DNA of 64,000 bases from Paenibacillus apiarius (GCF_017052585.1 NZ_JAFFHZ010000001.1:62001-126000); one strand, 5' to 3'. Positions 27,144 to 36,814 are shown, numbered from the stretch's first letter. Program-made: numbers and translations. Notes: a model not told the origin generated them from the sequence alone.

Positions 27144-27456
27144 TGTTTTTATCCGTATGGTGGAAAAAATAAATGAAAATCTGCACGTTCTGGCTTGTTC
27201 AGATTCTGACCTGCGGGGAGAGTGGCTCCAAGCAATGAGAAAACATGTTCGTTTGGCAAACACAGACTGCCCGAAAAAACATTCACGAACTCACTTCAGG
27301 CATGCTCACATTTCCATTACCCTATGCTGTATTCAGTTTCGTAATTGCTCCTTCAAAATTGTAAATTTTTCCTCTTCATGTTACGCTCATACTGATAGAT
27401 CTTGACCGAACAAGTTGAGTGTTCACTTATTGAAATATTAATGTTAAGAGGTTTTT
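27144..27456. other. Gene-poor interval between lysC promoter and a small ORF
   Basis: About 310 bases hold no reading frame I can support. An 82-codon plus-strand frame (27157-27405) lacks an SD and family resemblance. No lysine-riboswitch core, tRNA or strong hairpin is visible. AT content rises toward the right end, where the small rightward ORF begins. Confidence 0.5.
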
Positions 27457-27789
27457 ATAAAAACGAAAATACACAAAATCCTATTTGTATGCAGTTTGAT
27501 AATTCCCTTCCTCCCTGTATTGTTTAATAAGTTTCAAACTTTAAACAACAGCACCCGGTTACTTGGATGGCCATTAAAATTCATCTGGTATAGAGGCGCA
27601 GACTTTCCGTCGCATGCACTGTATTTGTTCAGCCCAGCTCGTTTTATCAAAACCCAATTTAAAATGGAGTTGTACATTCTGGATGTGATCATTACTTTCT
27701 TCGCAATGCTTGTAGCATCAAAACTTTACGTACTATACAAGCACCCAGACCCTAACCCGGCTATCCACAAAAACACAAAAAAGCTATGA
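27457..27789 (+). CDS. Small putative membrane protein, start uncertain
   Basis: I do not recognise the product. The frame encodes a basic N-terminus, a hydrophobic segment (ILFVCSLIIPFLPVLF), a middle part rich in aromatic residues and a second hydrophobic segment (LYILDVIITFFAMLVASKLYVLY). The first standard start is TTG at 27496, which has no SD and cuts into the first helix. An SD-like AAGAGG (27446-27451) lies five bases before an in-frame ATA at 27457, so the gene may use ATA or may have lost its ATG by mutation. It converges with efp and ends inside the efp terminator. Its base composition is more AT-rich than its neighbours, which hints at a recent or degenerating gene. Confidence 0.4.
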   Translation: MKTKIHKILFVCSLIIPFLPVLFNKFQTLNNSTRLLGWPLKFIWYRGADFPSHALYLFSPARFIKTQFKMELYILDVIITFFAMLVASKLYVLYKHPDPNPAIHKNTKKL

Positions 27790-27810
27790 GCGTAATTACG
27801 CTCATAGCTT
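27781..27810 (-). terminator. efp-operon terminator, 30-base perfect palindrome
   Basis: Bases 27781-27810 are a perfect palindrome whose half is AAGCTATGAGCGTAA. On the minus strand it is followed by TTTTTTGTG, giving a strong intrinsic terminator 14 bases past the efp stop. On the plus strand no U-tract follows. Confidence 0.9.
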
Positions 27811-27823
27811 TAGTGCACATCCA

Positions 27824-28381
27824 TTATGCGCGCGAAATGTATTTGCCTTCACGCGTGTCGATCAATAGAACGTCGCCTTCGTTGATGAAGAGCGGCACTT
27901 GGACGTTCAATCCCGTTTCCACCGTCGCATTCTTCGTCGCGCCTTGCGCCGTGTTGCCTTTTACGCCAGGTTCAGTCTCGGTAACTTTCAGCTCGACGCT
28001 GTTCGGCAAGTTAATCCCCAAGATTTCGCCTTGGTAGCTAGTAATGTTGACAAGCATGTTATCTTTCAAAAAATTCAATTCCCATTCCAATTGCGCCTTA
28101 GACAAGGAAAATTGGTCATAGCTCTCGTTATCCATGAATGTATATTCTTCACCGCTGTTGTACAAATATTGCACTTCGCGATTGTCGATCTGCGCGCGGC
28201 CGATCGTCTCTCCCGCACGGAACGTCTTCTCGACGATGTTTCCATTACGCAAATTCCGCAATTTGGAACGCACAAATGCCGCGCCTTTCCCCGGCTTTAC
28301 GTGCTGGAAGTCCACGACGGAGAAGATGTCACCGTCCACTAACACTGTCAAACCTGTCTTGAAATCGTTAACTGATATCAC
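27824..28381 (-). CDS. efp: Elongation factor P
   Basis: EF-P enters the ribosomal E site and rescues stalls at polyproline stretches. The 185-residue protein has the three-barrel EF-P sequence, with [17 protein letters not shown] at the start, the modification loop HVKPGKGAA with Lys32 at its tip and the conserved [13 protein letters not shown] region. The ORF is open to 28444, but the GTG at 28381 follows GGAGGG by eight bases and gives the normal N-terminus. It is the last gene of the yqhR-aroQ-yqhT-efp run. Confidence 0.97.
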   Translation of the reverse strand: MISVNDFKTGLTVLVDGDIFSVVDFQHVKPGKGAAFVRSKLRNLRNGNIVEKTFRAGETIGRAQIDNREVQYLYNSGEEYTFMDNESYDQFSLSKAQLEWELNFLKDNMLVNITSYQGEILGINLPNSVELKVTETEPGVKGNTAQGATKNATVETGLNVQVPLFINEGDVLLIDTREGKYISRA

Positions 28382-28505
28382 TGTAAATTCCCTCCTACAT
28401 GCATGGCAACCCCGTTTATCCATAATGACGACGAGAACCGTCAAGAAGCGGGTTCATCCATTGCCTGTGGAAGGCCATGCCGAACCCGCACTGCCGAATC
28501 GGTCA

Positions 28506-29585
28506 TTACATGTCTAATACGAGCAGTTGTTTCGTGGATTGTGTTATTATTTCAATCCCGTTGTCCGTGATGACGATATCGTCCTCGATTCGCACCCCGC
28601 CGAATCCTGGCAAGTAAATGCCAGGTTCCACCGTTACGGTCATTCCGGGAGTTAACACCTGATCGCTGGTATGAGCCAGTCTTGGATATTCATGAATTTC
28701 CATTCCCAAGCCATGTCCCAAACTATGGCCGAAGTTGTCTCCATAACCATAGCCCTTGATGACGTCGCGAGCGATTGCATCGGCTTCGCGGCCCGTCATG
28801 CCCGGGCGGATGCGCTCCAGCGCCTTCAGCTGCGCTTCAAGCACGATATTGTAAATCTCGTGATGCTTCTCGCTCGGCTTCCCGAGCACGACGGTACGCG
28901 TCAGATCAGAGCAGTATCCTTGGTATAACGCGCCAAAGTCGAATTTGATGAATTCATTGCCTTGAATGATGCGGTCGCTCGCCACGCCGTGCGGCAAAGC
29001 GGAACGCTCGCCGGAAGCGACTATCGTGTCGAAGGAGCTTGATGTCGCGCCGTTCTTGCGCATGAAGAACTCCATCTCCAGCGCCAATTCCTTCTCGCTC
29101 ACGCCGGGCTTGATGAAGTTCAGAATGTGACTGAACGTCTTATCTGCAAGCTGAGCGGCCTGCCGCATGACAGCCAGCTCATCGGCATCCTTAATCATGC
29201 GCAGATCTTCGACAATGCCGCTAACCGGCACGAGTTCAACCGGTTGCAATTGCTCTTGATAAGAGGTATAAGTCGAATAAGTCACATGATCCTGTTCGAA
29301 GCCAAGCCGGTTAATATTCATTTCCGCCAGAAGCTGCTTCAATGTATCCGTCATCCGGAGCGCATGTTCGACAACCTCGAACTCGCTGGCTTGCTCTGAA
29401 GCTTGCATCGTGTAGCGGAAATCGGTCATTAATACAGCGCGATCCTTCGTAATGACGACATAACCAGCCGAGCCCGTGAATCCGGACAAATAACGACGGT
29501 TCACCGCGCTCGCGATGAACATCGCTTCCAAGCCTTTCGTTTCCATTGCCTGTCTTAATCGAGTCAATCGTGGTTGGCTCATCAT
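28506..29585 (-). CDS. yqhT: Xaa-Pro (M24) peptidase YqhT
   Basis: M24 metallopeptidases of this group remove N-terminal residues from Xaa-Pro peptides with a two-metal centre. The 359-residue protein has a creatinase-like N-terminal domain (about 1-130) and a pita-bread catalytic domain with all five expected ligands. These are Asp in FDFGALY and SDLTRTV, His in GHSLGHGLG, and Glu in TVEPGIYLP and IEDDIVIT. The gene neighbourhood (aroQ upstream, efp downstream) is that of Bacillus yqhT. Confidence 0.94.
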   Translation of the reverse strand: MMSQPRLTRLRQAMETKGLEAMFIASAVNRRYLSGFTGSAGYVVITKDRAVLMTDFRYTMQASEQASEFEVVEHALRMTDTLKQLLAEMNINRLGFEQDHVTYSTYTSYQEQLQPVELVPVSGIVEDLRMIKDADELAVMRQAAQLADKTFSHILNFIKPGVSEKELALEMEFFMRKNGATSSSFDTIVASGERSALPHGVASDRIIQGNEFIKFDFGALYQGYCSDLTRTVVLGKPSEKHHEIYNIVLEAQLKALERIRPGMTGREADAIARDVIKGYGYGDNFGHSLGHGLGMEIHEYPRLAHTSDQVLTPGMTVTVEPGIYLPGFGGVRIEDDIVITDNGIEIITQSTKQLLVLDM

Positions 29586-29612
29586 CTCATCATCTCCTGA
29601 CGTACTTCATAT

Positions 29613-30077
29613 TTACGCTTCGGACGGGGCCGCAGCAGCATGCGGTGACACATGGCGGTGCAAGGCGATTAACCCCAATTCATAGCTAAGCGACCCAAAT
29701 CCAGCGATCTGACCGACAACGACGGGTGCAGTTACCGAGACGTGACGGAATTCCTCACGCTTATGTATGTTGGACATATGAACTTCTACAGTCGGAATAC
29801 TTACGGTGCTGATGGCGTCCCGCAGTGCGTAGCTATAATGCGTCAGCGCTCCGGGATTGATCAGAATGCCGTCACACTTGCCGTATGCAGCGTGGATGCG
29901 GTCAATGATTGCGCCTTCGTGATTGCTCTGGAACGTCTCCAACTGAACGCCCATATCCTGAGCCTTTTGTACAAGCCGTGCTTCAATCGCAGCCAACGAT
30001 TCGCTGCCGTAGACACCTGGCTCTCGAATGCCGAGCATATTCAAGTTCGGACCGTTCAGTAACAAATAGCAAGCCAA
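29613..30077 (-). CDS. aroQ: Type II 3-dehydroquinate dehydratase
   Basis: AroQ dehydrates 3-dehydroquinate in the shikimate pathway to aromatic amino acids. The 154-residue protein has [12 protein letters not shown] at the start with the flexible-loop Arg and Tyr in [24 protein letters not shown] (about 75-90) and the catalytic-type His in [15 protein letters not shown] follow. The ORF extends to 30143, but the TTG at 30077 is preceded by GAGGTGG at seven bases and gives the family length. It corresponds to Bacillus yqhS. Confidence 0.95.
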   Translation of the reverse strand: MACYLLLNGPNLNMLGIREPGVYGSESLAAIEARLVQKAQDMGVQLETFQSNHEGAIIDRIHAAYGKCDGILINPGALTHYSYALRDAISTVSIPTVEVHMSNIHKREEFRHVSVTAPVVVGQIAGFGSLSYELGLIALHRHVSPHAAAAPSEA

Positions 30078-30193
30078 GCAAATCCCACCTCTCCAGCGTA
30101 TCGTCAACAGACGAATCCTCACGTATTTTATCACACGAAGCAAGAAATGAGAAGAACCAAAGCATAAAGTTGAATGAATACCATTTCATGGAA

Positions 30194-30817
30194 TCACATG
30201 ACTGGTTCAGGCTGCTTCCCTTCCGTATTTTTGCCGGAGCCGCTGCCAGAATTATCATTGGACTCAGAGGAAGGCCCCTGAGCGCCGCCCTGATTCCCGC
30301 CTTGGCTTTGTGATTTGGCTTCGTCGGGCTCCCGCAATCGTTCATCATTGAATTCCGTCGCAACCGTGTAGCCAATGAACAACCCCCACAACAGCATGAT
30401 GCAGGATTCCGTCCAAATCGTGTTCCACGTCGTCTTCCAGACGGGAGGCACAAGCCCTATCGACGGGCCGATTGCAATAAACAGCACAATCCACCACGCC
30501 AGTCCATATGCCATGCCTGCCCATGGACCGGGAATCTTCCGCAAGAACAATGTATACAATATGGCTGCCGCTATAGAGAAGAGGATAAAGAAGAACAAAC
30601 CTGCGGCCTGCCCCTTTATCGTCGTCAAGTAATCATGCTTATAAAAAGGCTCAACCAGAAAACCGGGCACAACGATCGTAAATTGAAACAAATAAGAGAG
30701 CCAATGCAGGCCTCCCCATATCAACCCTGAAAAAAAACCGAGTTGGAGCGCAAACTTTAATGGGTTCGTCCGTTTCTGCCGTCTTATCTGTCTTGCTTGC
30801 TGCTGATTCATCTTCAT
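30194..30817 (-). CDS. yqhR: YqhR-like membrane protein
   Basis: The 207-residue protein has four hydrophobic segments (about 28-48, 72-95, 103-125 and 133-152). It ends in a Ser/Gly/Gln-rich low-complexity tail (about 165-207). The core sequence and its place, divergent from yqhQ and ahead of aroQ, match YqhR of Bacillus, whose function is unknown. The tail is longer than I would expect for the family. Confidence 0.86.
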   Translation of the reverse strand: MKMNQQQARQIRRQKRTNPLKFALQLGFFSGLIWGGLHWLSYLFQFTIVVPGFLVEPFYKHDYLTTIKGQAAGLFFFILFSIAAAILYTLFLRKIPGPWAGMAYGLAWWIVLFIAIGPSIGLVPPVWKTTWNTIWTESCIMLLWGLFIGYTVATEFNDERLREPDEAKSQSQGGNQGGAQGPSSESNDNSGSGSGKNTEGKQPEPVM

Positions 30818-30961
30818 CCGCCTTTCATGTGCAATATTTAGTTAGCATGTAGTATGCTCCAATGCAGAATTAGAGATTACAATCATGGTGTGGAAAACGG
30901 CAAAGAAATTCGTTACAATAAAATTATTACAATTGGATTAATCGGGAACGTACAATTAAGG

Positions 30962-31921
30962 ATGGTGAAACGATTGTCTCAAGAAACAAAAGCAAACTAC
31001 GGAGGACAGGCCGTAATTGAAGGCGTAATGTTCGCCGGCAGACATGTAAATGTGACGGCCGTTCGACGTAAAAATAACGAAATTACTTTTTACGAAGTTC
31101 CGCGGCAAGATAAGCCTTGGATGAACAAGCTGAAGAAGATTCCATTTATCCGCGGCATCGTCGGTATCTTTGACGCCAGTGCCAAGGGATACCAACATTT
31201 GAATTTTGCCGCAGAGAAATACGCGGAAGATGAGGAAGGCCCGGAAGCGGGTCCGCAAGATAAGCAAGAGTCCAAATGGAATCTGGCGATGATTGTCGGT
31301 GTGGCGGTAGTCGGCGTATTGTCGCTCATATTCAGCAAAGTCATCTTCACTGCCGTGCCAGCCATAATTGAAGAATTGCTGCTCGGCAAGGCATTCGACA
31401 ACCGTGTCGTGCACACGTTGATTGAGGGAGTGATCAAAATCGTCTTCTTGCTCGGCTACTTGTGGCTGATTGCCAAGACGCCGATCATCAAACGATTGTT
31501 CCAATACCACGGGGCAGAGCATAAGGTTATTACTGCATATGAAGCAGGAGTTGACCTGACCGTGGAAAATGTTCAGAAGTTCAATACGCTGCATTATCGT
31601 TGCGGCAGCAGCTTTATTATTTTATCTGTCATTATTGGTGTCGTGATTTATTCATTCATCCCATATGATAACCTATGGGAGCGCGTGTATCCGCGCCTGC
31701 TGCTTATCCCTGTCGTCATTGGCGTATCGTATGAATTTTTGCGGCTGACCAATGCGCTGAGAGACGTTCCTGTCTTGCGTTGGCTCGGATATCCCGGCCT
31801 CTGGCTGCAGCTGTTGACGACAAAACAACCAGAGGATGACCAGGTTGAAGTGTCCATTGCTTCCTTTAACCGCATGCGTGAATTGGATATAGAACTGGTA
31901 AACAATAAAGCAGCATCCTAA
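30962..31921 (+). CDS. yqhQ: YqhQ, DUF1385 membrane protein
   Basis: The 319-residue protein begins with the strongly conserved DUF1385 stretch YGGQAVIEGVMFAGR. It carries several membrane segments (about 105-130, 150-175 and 215-255) and the conserved FQYHGAEHKVITAYE block with His residues. The function is unknown. The ORF is open from 30854, but the start is placed at ATG 30962, close to AAGG. GTG 30965 and TTG 30974 are also possible because the SD is very near. It is divergent from yqhR. Confidence 0.92.
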   Translation: MVKRLSQETKANYGGQAVIEGVMFAGRHVNVTAVRRKNNEITFYEVPRQDKPWMNKLKKIPFIRGIVGIFDASAKGYQHLNFAAEKYAEDEEGPEAGPQDKQESKWNLAMIVGVAVVGVLSLIFSKVIFTAVPAIIEELLLGKAFDNRVVHTLIEGVIKIVFLLGYLWLIAKTPIIKRLFQYHGAEHKVITAYEAGVDLTVENVQKFNTLHYRCGSSFIILSVIIGVVIYSFIPYDNLWERVYPRLLLIPVVIGVSYEFLRLTNALRDVPVLRWLGYPGLWLQLLTTKQPEDDQVEVSIASFNRMRELDIELVNNKAAS

Positions 31922-31944
31922 AACAAGGCGAAAGGGTGAGGACG

Positions 31945-32238
31945 ATGGCTCCACGTTGGTTATTATATGTACTCGTCCTATTCGTCGGAATCGGTATATT
32001 TAGTAGCTTTAGACAGGATCCGGTATACGTCATCATCCCTGTTGTGCTTATTGCTGTTATATGGCTGGCCTACCGATTCGGACCGAAAGGCAATGCGCCG
32101 CGAGTGAAGAAGTCGGCGCAGACGGAAGCGAAGCTCAAGGGAACGCAGCCAAAGAAGCGCGTTCGCAGCCGTTCACAGGCGTCACTGCGTGTCATTGACG
32201 GACATAAGTCAAAAGAAACGAAAAAGCAATCGAAATAA
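31945..32238 (+). CDS. Small membrane protein with basic tail after yqhQ
   Basis: The 97-residue protein has two hydrophobic segments (about 5-22 and 28-44) and then a strongly basic hydrophilic tail (KKSAQTEAKLKGTQPKKRVR onward). I see no catalytic motif. It occupies the position of yqhP in Bacillus, but I cannot confirm relationship by eye. The ATG at 31945 has AGGG eight bases upstream. An in-frame GTG at 31936 is less likely. It is probably cotranscribed with yqhQ, 24 bases before it. Confidence 0.75.
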   Translation: MAPRWLLYVLVLFVGIGIFSSFRQDPVYVIIPVVLIAVIWLAYRFGPKGNAPRVKKSAQTEAKLKGTQPKKRVRSRSQASLRVIDGHKSKETKKQSK

Positions 32239-32242
32239 CCAA

Positions 32243-32280
32243 ACAGCGCGGCAGTCGGGATTTCCCCGGTGCCGCGCTGT
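32243..32280. terminator. Bidirectional terminator between the yqhQ unit and yqhO
   Basis: ACAGCGCGGCA (32243-32253) and TGCCGCGCTGT (32270-32280) form an 11-bp perfect GC-rich stem with a 16-base loop between two convergent genes. A GTTTAG on the plus side and GGTTATTTCG on the minus side give modest U-tracts. Confidence 0.75.
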
Positions 32281-32295
32281 GTTTAGTTAGCGTGC

Positions 32296-33267
32296 TTATC
32301 CTTTGTTCATACAGAACGCTTGATACATTTGTTCATAATTGCCGTAATCCCACTCGTCAAAAAACTTCGTGCCTGCATTCAGGCCTGATTCATACAATGC
32401 CATACTTTCCTCTAGCGTTAAATCGAATTCTGTCGTTCCGATGCCAAGCGTTGGGATTTTAATGGTGCGGAACCGGTTTTGCTTATCGATATAACGCTGA
32501 TCATGAGCCGACATCATCGTTTCGAACATCGCCTGCAGCATCGTAACGAGCCCTGTAATCCGGTGCGGCTGGTTTTCTTTCTTCCCTACCATCTGGAACC
32601 CGATCGTCGGCATGAGGCGCCTCGTCTTCGGATCGCGCTCATCATCGAACAGCCACAACGGGAAGTTGCTCAGCATCCCGCCATCCACGATATAAGCGAA
32701 CTGCGTGTTGAACGGTTTGCTGCGCCCGCGCTCGGTATGATGCGCATAACGAATGATGACGGGATCGAAAAAATACGGAATGCTCGTGCTCATCCGGACC
32801 GCTTGGCTGACGAGCAATTTGCTTGGGTCGATGCCATACTGCTTGATATCGTCAGGCAAAACCAGCAGACGGCCATTTGAAATATCCGAAGCGATAATGC
32901 GAAGCTGCTTGTTCTTCAAATCGCCGAATGTGCGAATGTTTTTTTTCAACAGACAAGCATGAATCCATTGCTCCAGCCGCTCACCGGAATAAAGCCCCTT
33001 CTTGAGCAGCAGTCTGGCCGCAGGCCCCATCCATTTTATCTGAAAAATGGGAGCGCGCTGTAAAAAGGAAGAAAAGGGCATTTGCAAAATGAGCTGCTGC
33101 ATTTCTTCAGCCGTGTATCCGGCCGCAATCAACGCCGCGACGACGGATCCGGAAGAGGTGCCCGCGACGTGCCTGAATCGGATACCGTTCAGTTCCGCCG
33201 CTCGAACCGCGCCTGCCAACGAAATGCCCTTTACGCCTCCTCCTTCAAATACGGCATTCATGTACAT
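32296..33267 (-). CDS. yqhO: Patatin-like phospholipase (YqhO/RssA type)
   Basis: Patatin-like proteins are Ser-Asp dyad lipid acyl hydrolases. The 323-residue protein has the oxyanion loop FEGGGVKGISLAG (about 7-19), nucleophile elbow GTSSGS with Ser about 40, and the DGG aspartate in VDGGMLSNFP (about 200). No signal peptide is seen, so it is cytoplasmic. Bacillus has a patatin gene, yqhO, at the same place next to mntR and yqhP. The substrate is unknown. Confidence 0.92.
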   Translation of the reverse strand: MYMNAVFEGGGVKGISLAGAVRAAELNGIRFRHVAGTSSGSVVAALIAAGYTAEEMQQLILQMPFSSFLQRAPIFQIKWMGPAARLLLKKGLYSGERLEQWIHACLLKKNIRTFGDLKNKQLRIIASDISNGRLLVLPDDIKQYGIDPSKLLVSQAVRMSTSIPYFFDPVIIRYAHHTERGRSKPFNTQFAYIVDGGMLSNFPLWLFDDERDPKTRRLMPTIGFQMVGKKENQPHRITGLVTMLQAMFETMMSAHDQRYIDKQNRFRTIKIPTLGIGTTEFDLTLEESMALYESGLNAGTKFFDEWDYGNYEQMYQAFCMNKG

Positions 33268-33418
33268 CGACCATGTCCCCTTCCCGCCTGCCTACTGTTA
33301 TGTATGCGCGGCGAGATAAGGATATGTCCATTATTTGTTGCCATTTCTATGAAAAATGTATAATTTCAGTTGCATGTTTTATAAAATAAAGTCATTTTTC
33401 AATCGGATAAGAATAAAA

Positions 33419-35005
33419 TTATTGCTTGTAATATTGCTGCAAACGCTCCGAAACCTGCTTTGTGTTCTTGATTAGATCTTTAGCGCTAAAGAAAATGCTG
33501 CCTGCGATATGATTGTATTGCTTGTTGTAGTCGAGCTGTTTTACGAGCACATCGGCACTGCTCCAGTCTTTCTCCTTCGCATCCGCCAATTTGTAAGCGG
33601 CATGTCCAATATATAAATCAACTCCGCTGCCCGCTGTTTCTTTGACCCACCAATCTACGAGCGTGTCGTACGAAGCAGCCGCATGGCCGATATGCCAATA
33701 CACCTGCGGTGCAATGTAATCGATCCAGCCGTTCTTAATCCACGTTCTCGTATCGGCATATAAATTGTCGTAGCTGCTTAGACCTGCTTTCGTTGCAGAG
33801 CCTGTCGGATCGGCACTGGAATTCCGCCATACGCCAAATGGACTGATGCCGAATTTCACTTGCGGCTTCGACGCTTTAATATCTTTGCTTAACGACTGCA
33901 CGAATTGATTGACGTTGTCGCGCCGCCAATCCGCTTTGTTGGTGAACACCTTGTTATATTTGCGGTATGTATCCTCATCATTGAACGGTTCTTTATCTTC
34001 TCCATAAGGATAGAAGTAATCGTCCAGATGAACGCCGTCGATGTCATACTGTGTCACGACCTCCATAATCGTATCCAGGATGAAGCTTCTTGCTTCTGGC
34101 TCGCCTGGATTATAGAGCAGCTTGCCGCCATGTTTGACGACCCATTCTGGATGCTGCTTCGCCGGATGATTATCGACGAGCTTATCAAGGTTGCCTTGAA
34201 CGCTGATGCGGTACGGATTGAACCAAGCATGAAACTCCATCCCTCGTTTATGTGTCTCCTCTACCATATAGGCGAGCGGATCATAACCGGGGTCTTGTCC
34301 TTGCTTGCCCGTCAACCATTCTGACCAAGGCAGCAGCTTCGATGGATAAAAGGCGTCCGAAGTCGGGCGAACTTGAACGAATACGGCATTCATCCCCATC
34401 TGCTTCAGCTTGTCAAGCATATCGGCATATTGCTGCTTCTGCTGTTCGGCATTAAAGCCGGACTTGCCCGGAGCTTGCGGCCAATCGATATTGTACACTG
34501 TCGATATCCATGTTCCCCGCAAGCCGTCCATATGAATTTCTTCGCCGGCTTCTTCGCTGCCGCTCCCGGTCACTAGCGTAACCGTGCGCGTGTTCTTGTC
34601 CCACTTGACCGGAACGCCGACATTTTCACTAATGAACCGAAGCGGAACCATCGTGCGCCCCGCTTTCATCGCTGCGCTTACATCCAACTCCATGCTTTTA
34701 CCGTTTATCTCGGCGGTGCTGCTGCCAAGCGTCAACTTAATTACGGTGCCATCCTTTCGGAACTCTACCTGCCTGCTGGCTGGATCCCAATCCACTCCCG
34801 CTCCGACCGCCTCCCCGACTGCCCGAAAAGGCAGCATCGTCACATTTTTGCCCGGGACGATATAAGGCGCTGCGTCCGTCTGCAGACGGCGTTCATTAAT
34901 GAAGATGCTTACATCCTCGGACGCCGCTGCAGCCAGCACAGGCAACGACGCGCTTAGCATCATCGCTGCGCAAGTGCCCAGCAATATTCGTTTGACCTTG
35001 TTCAT
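33419..35005 (-). CDS. Secreted stalk-domain/family-10-like glycosidase (YngK type)
   Basis: The 528-residue precursor has a signal peptide (about 1-28, LLGTCAAMMLSASLPVLAAAA). A copper-amine-oxidase-N-like stalk domain follows (about 32-150, including MLPFRAVGEAVGAGVDWD and MVPLRFISENVGVPVKWD). The catalytic-type barrel (about 160-525) has GTWISTVYNIDWP, FVQVRPTSDAFYPS, HAWFNPYRIS and DGVHLDDYFYP. This is the glycosyl-hydrolase-like 10 family of YngK. The stalk probably binds the cell wall. The glycan substrate is not known. It stands alone upstream of the patatin gene. Confidence 0.9.
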   Translation of the reverse strand: MNKVKRILLGTCAAMMLSASLPVLAAAASEDVSIFINERRLQTDAAPYIVPGKNVTMLPFRAVGEAVGAGVDWDPASRQVEFRKDGTVIKLTLGSSTAEINGKSMELDVSAAMKAGRTMVPLRFISENVGVPVKWDKNTRTVTLVTGSGSEEAGEEIHMDGLRGTWISTVYNIDWPQAPGKSGFNAEQQKQQYADMLDKLKQMGMNAVFVQVRPTSDAFYPSKLLPWSEWLTGKQGQDPGYDPLAYMVEETHKRGMEFHAWFNPYRISVQGNLDKLVDNHPAKQHPEWVVKHGGKLLYNPGEPEARSFILDTIMEVVTQYDIDGVHLDDYFYPYGEDKEPFNDEDTYRKYNKVFTNKADWRRDNVNQFVQSLSKDIKASKPQVKFGISPFGVWRNSSADPTGSATKAGLSSYDNLYADTRTWIKNGWIDYIAPQVYWHIGHAAASYDTLVDWWVKETAGSGVDLYIGHAAYKLADAKEKDWSSADVLVKQLDYNKQYNHIAGSIFFSAKDLIKNTKQVSERLQQYYKQ

Positions 35006-35078
35006 AAATGGTAACCTCTCCCTTACATTTGTTGAGTAAAGCTTGGAACTGCCCTCATTGTATTAGACGCAAAAAATA

Positions 35079-35108
35079 AAACATCTGTTTCGCTTTAAAC
35101 AGATGTTT
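35079..35108 (-). terminator. mntR terminator overlapping its stop codon
   Basis: AAACATCTGTTT (35079-35090) and AAACAGATGTTT (35097-35108) form a 12-bp perfect stem with a 6-base loop. On the minus strand TATTTTTT follows. The outer arm reaches into the mntR stop codon. Confidence 0.88.
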
Positions 35109-35533
35109 TACGATTCAATTTCCAATTCGCTGCGAACGCTGTTCAATGCGGCCACTCGTTCCGGATCACGTTGGAAGTACTCAACAAGCGCTTCAATGCA
35201 CGTAATCGAATCCCAGCTTAGATGATGTTCGATTCCTTCGACATCTGTATAAATATGCTCCTCCTGCACCCCAATCAACGCCAAAAAATGTTCTAACAGC
35301 TGATGTCTATCAACCAAACGCTTGCCGATTTTTTTTCCTTTGCTCGTAAGAACAAGGCCCCGATACTTTTCATATATGAGATATTGATCTTTATCGAGCT
35401 TCTGAATCATCTTCGTTACGGATGAAGGATGAACCTCCAGTCCTTCCGCGATGTCTGACACGCGTGCGTAGCCCTTCTCATCGATAAGTTTATAGATACG
35501 CTCCAAATAATCTTCCATGCTCGGTGTAGGCAT
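35108..35533 (-). CDS. mntR: MntR, manganese-responsive DtxR-family repressor
   Basis: MntR represses manganese uptake when Mn(II) is bound. The 141-residue protein starts at ATG 35533, and this numbering puts every metal ligand where Bacillus has it: Asp8, Glu11, His77, Glu99, Glu102 and His103. The first three define Mn selectivity. A TTG one codon earlier (35536) is the alternative. The winged helix occupies about 1-70. It is divergent from splB and adjacent to the patatin region as in Bacillus (mntR-yqhO). Confidence 0.97.
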   Translation of the reverse strand: MPTPSMEDYLERIYKLIDEKGYARVSDIAEGLEVHPSSVTKMIQKLDKDQYLIYEKYRGLVLTSKGKKIGKRLVDRHQLLEHFLALIGVQEEHIYTDVEGIEHHLSWDSITCIEALVEYFQRDPERVAALNSVRSELEIES

Positions 35534-35721
35534 CAAGATTCCCTCATTTCATTCCACATTAAAAAACTCCAGCCGGAGCAAAACAGTGCACCTCTAAGTT
35601 TACATTGTTTCTCGAACAAGTTCAACCTTACCCGAAAATACGGCATTTACCAGTCGATTCGCTTCGTGTAATACACAAACTATATCGGACTGCACATTGT
35701 GCTACAGGAAGGGAGGATACC

Positions 35722-36804
35722 ATGCCGACCGAGAAGGTTGTTCCGTCATCCGCCACGAAGAGCCGCACTCCTCGCGCCACGGTGAAATTCGTGCCGGAGC
35801 TCGTCTATTTCGAACCGGGAGCGTTAGATTATCCCAAAGGAAAGCAAATTATGGCTTGGGTCAAGGCGCAAGGGATTGAGCATCAAATGACCACCTCTCA
35901 TAATCGCATTACCAATTTCCCGGGTGAAACCGAGGTAGAGCAATATCGAATCGCCAAACGCACGCTTGTCGTCGGCGTCCGCAAAACATTAAAGTTCGAT
36001 CAATCCAAGCCGTCGGCCGAATATGCAATTCCTATCGGTACCGGCTGCATTGGCCATTGCCATTATTGTTATTTGCAAACGACGCTCGGAGCCAAGCCGT
36101 ATATACGGGTATATGTCAATACAGATGACGTATGGAGCGCGGCAAAGCGTTATATTGAAGAAGGAAAGCCCGAAGTTACGAGGTTCGAGGCTTCCTGTAC
36201 GTCCGATCCTTTAAGCGTCGAGCACATTACGGGCAGCTTGTCCGAGCTCATTGAAAAAATGGCGCAGGAGGAATTCGGACGCCTCCGCTTCGTTACGAAG
36301 TATCACAACGTAGAACCGCTGCTCGATCTGCATCATAATCGCCGTACAGATGTCCGCTTCAGCGTGAATGCGGATGATGTCATACGCCAGTTCGAGCCTG
36401 GAACCTCTCGGTTCGAGGAACGCATCGAGGCCGCTGGCAAAATCGCCCGCGCCGGTTATCCATTAGGCTTTATCATTGCGCCAATTTATTGGTACAACGG
36501 CTGGGAGGAAGGCTACAGAACGCTTATTAAGCGGTTAGCGGAATCGCTGCCGGAAGAAGCGAAGCGGGATTTGACATTTGAGCTGATTCAGCACCGCTAT
36601 ACGAAGACAGCCAAATCCGTCATTGAGAAGCGGTATCCGAAAAGCAAGCTCGAAATGAAGGAAGAGGAGCGAAAGTACAAGTGGGGCCGCTGGGGACAAG
36701 GGAAATACGTGTATCCAGATGAGAAGGCCGGCGCGTTAAAAACGTTGATATCGGAACAAATTTACGAGCATTTTCCGACTTCCCGGATCTTGTATTTTAC
36801 TTGA
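35722..36804 (+). CDS. splB: Spore photoproduct lyase
   Basis: SplB is a radical-SAM enzyme that reverses the spore photoproduct (5-thyminyl-5,6-dihydrothymine) during germination. The 360-residue protein has the cluster motif C109-x3-C113-x2-C116 (GCIGHCHYCY), typical of the family. It also has Cys159 in EASCTSDPL, the position of the H-donor cysteine of Bacillus Cys141. The numbering is offset by about 18 because of a longer N-terminus. The ATG at 35722 follows GGGAGG by five bases. Frame upstream to 35605 lacks an SD. Confidence 0.96.
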   Translation: MPTEKVVPSSATKSRTPRATVKFVPELVYFEPGALDYPKGKQIMAWVKAQGIEHQMTTSHNRITNFPGETEVEQYRIAKRTLVVGVRKTLKFDQSKPSAEYAIPIGTGCIGHCHYCYLQTTLGAKPYIRVYVNTDDVWSAAKRYIEEGKPEVTRFEASCTSDPLSVEHITGSLSELIEKMAQEEFGRLRFVTKYHNVEPLLDLHHNRRTDVRFSVNADDVIRQFEPGTSRFEERIEAAGKIARAGYPLGFIIAPIYWYNGWEEGYRTLIKRLAESLPEEAKRDLTFELIQHRYTKTAKSVIEKRYPKSKLEMKEEERKYKWGRWGQGKYVYPDEKAGALKTLISEQIYEHFPTSRILYFT

Positions 36805-36814
36805 TGAATAAAAA

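Noticed and set aside
27082..27456. Lysine riboswitch upstream of lysC
   Set aside because: The extended -10 at 27135-27143 leaves a leader of about 47 bases and no riboswitch core sequence is visible farther upstream.
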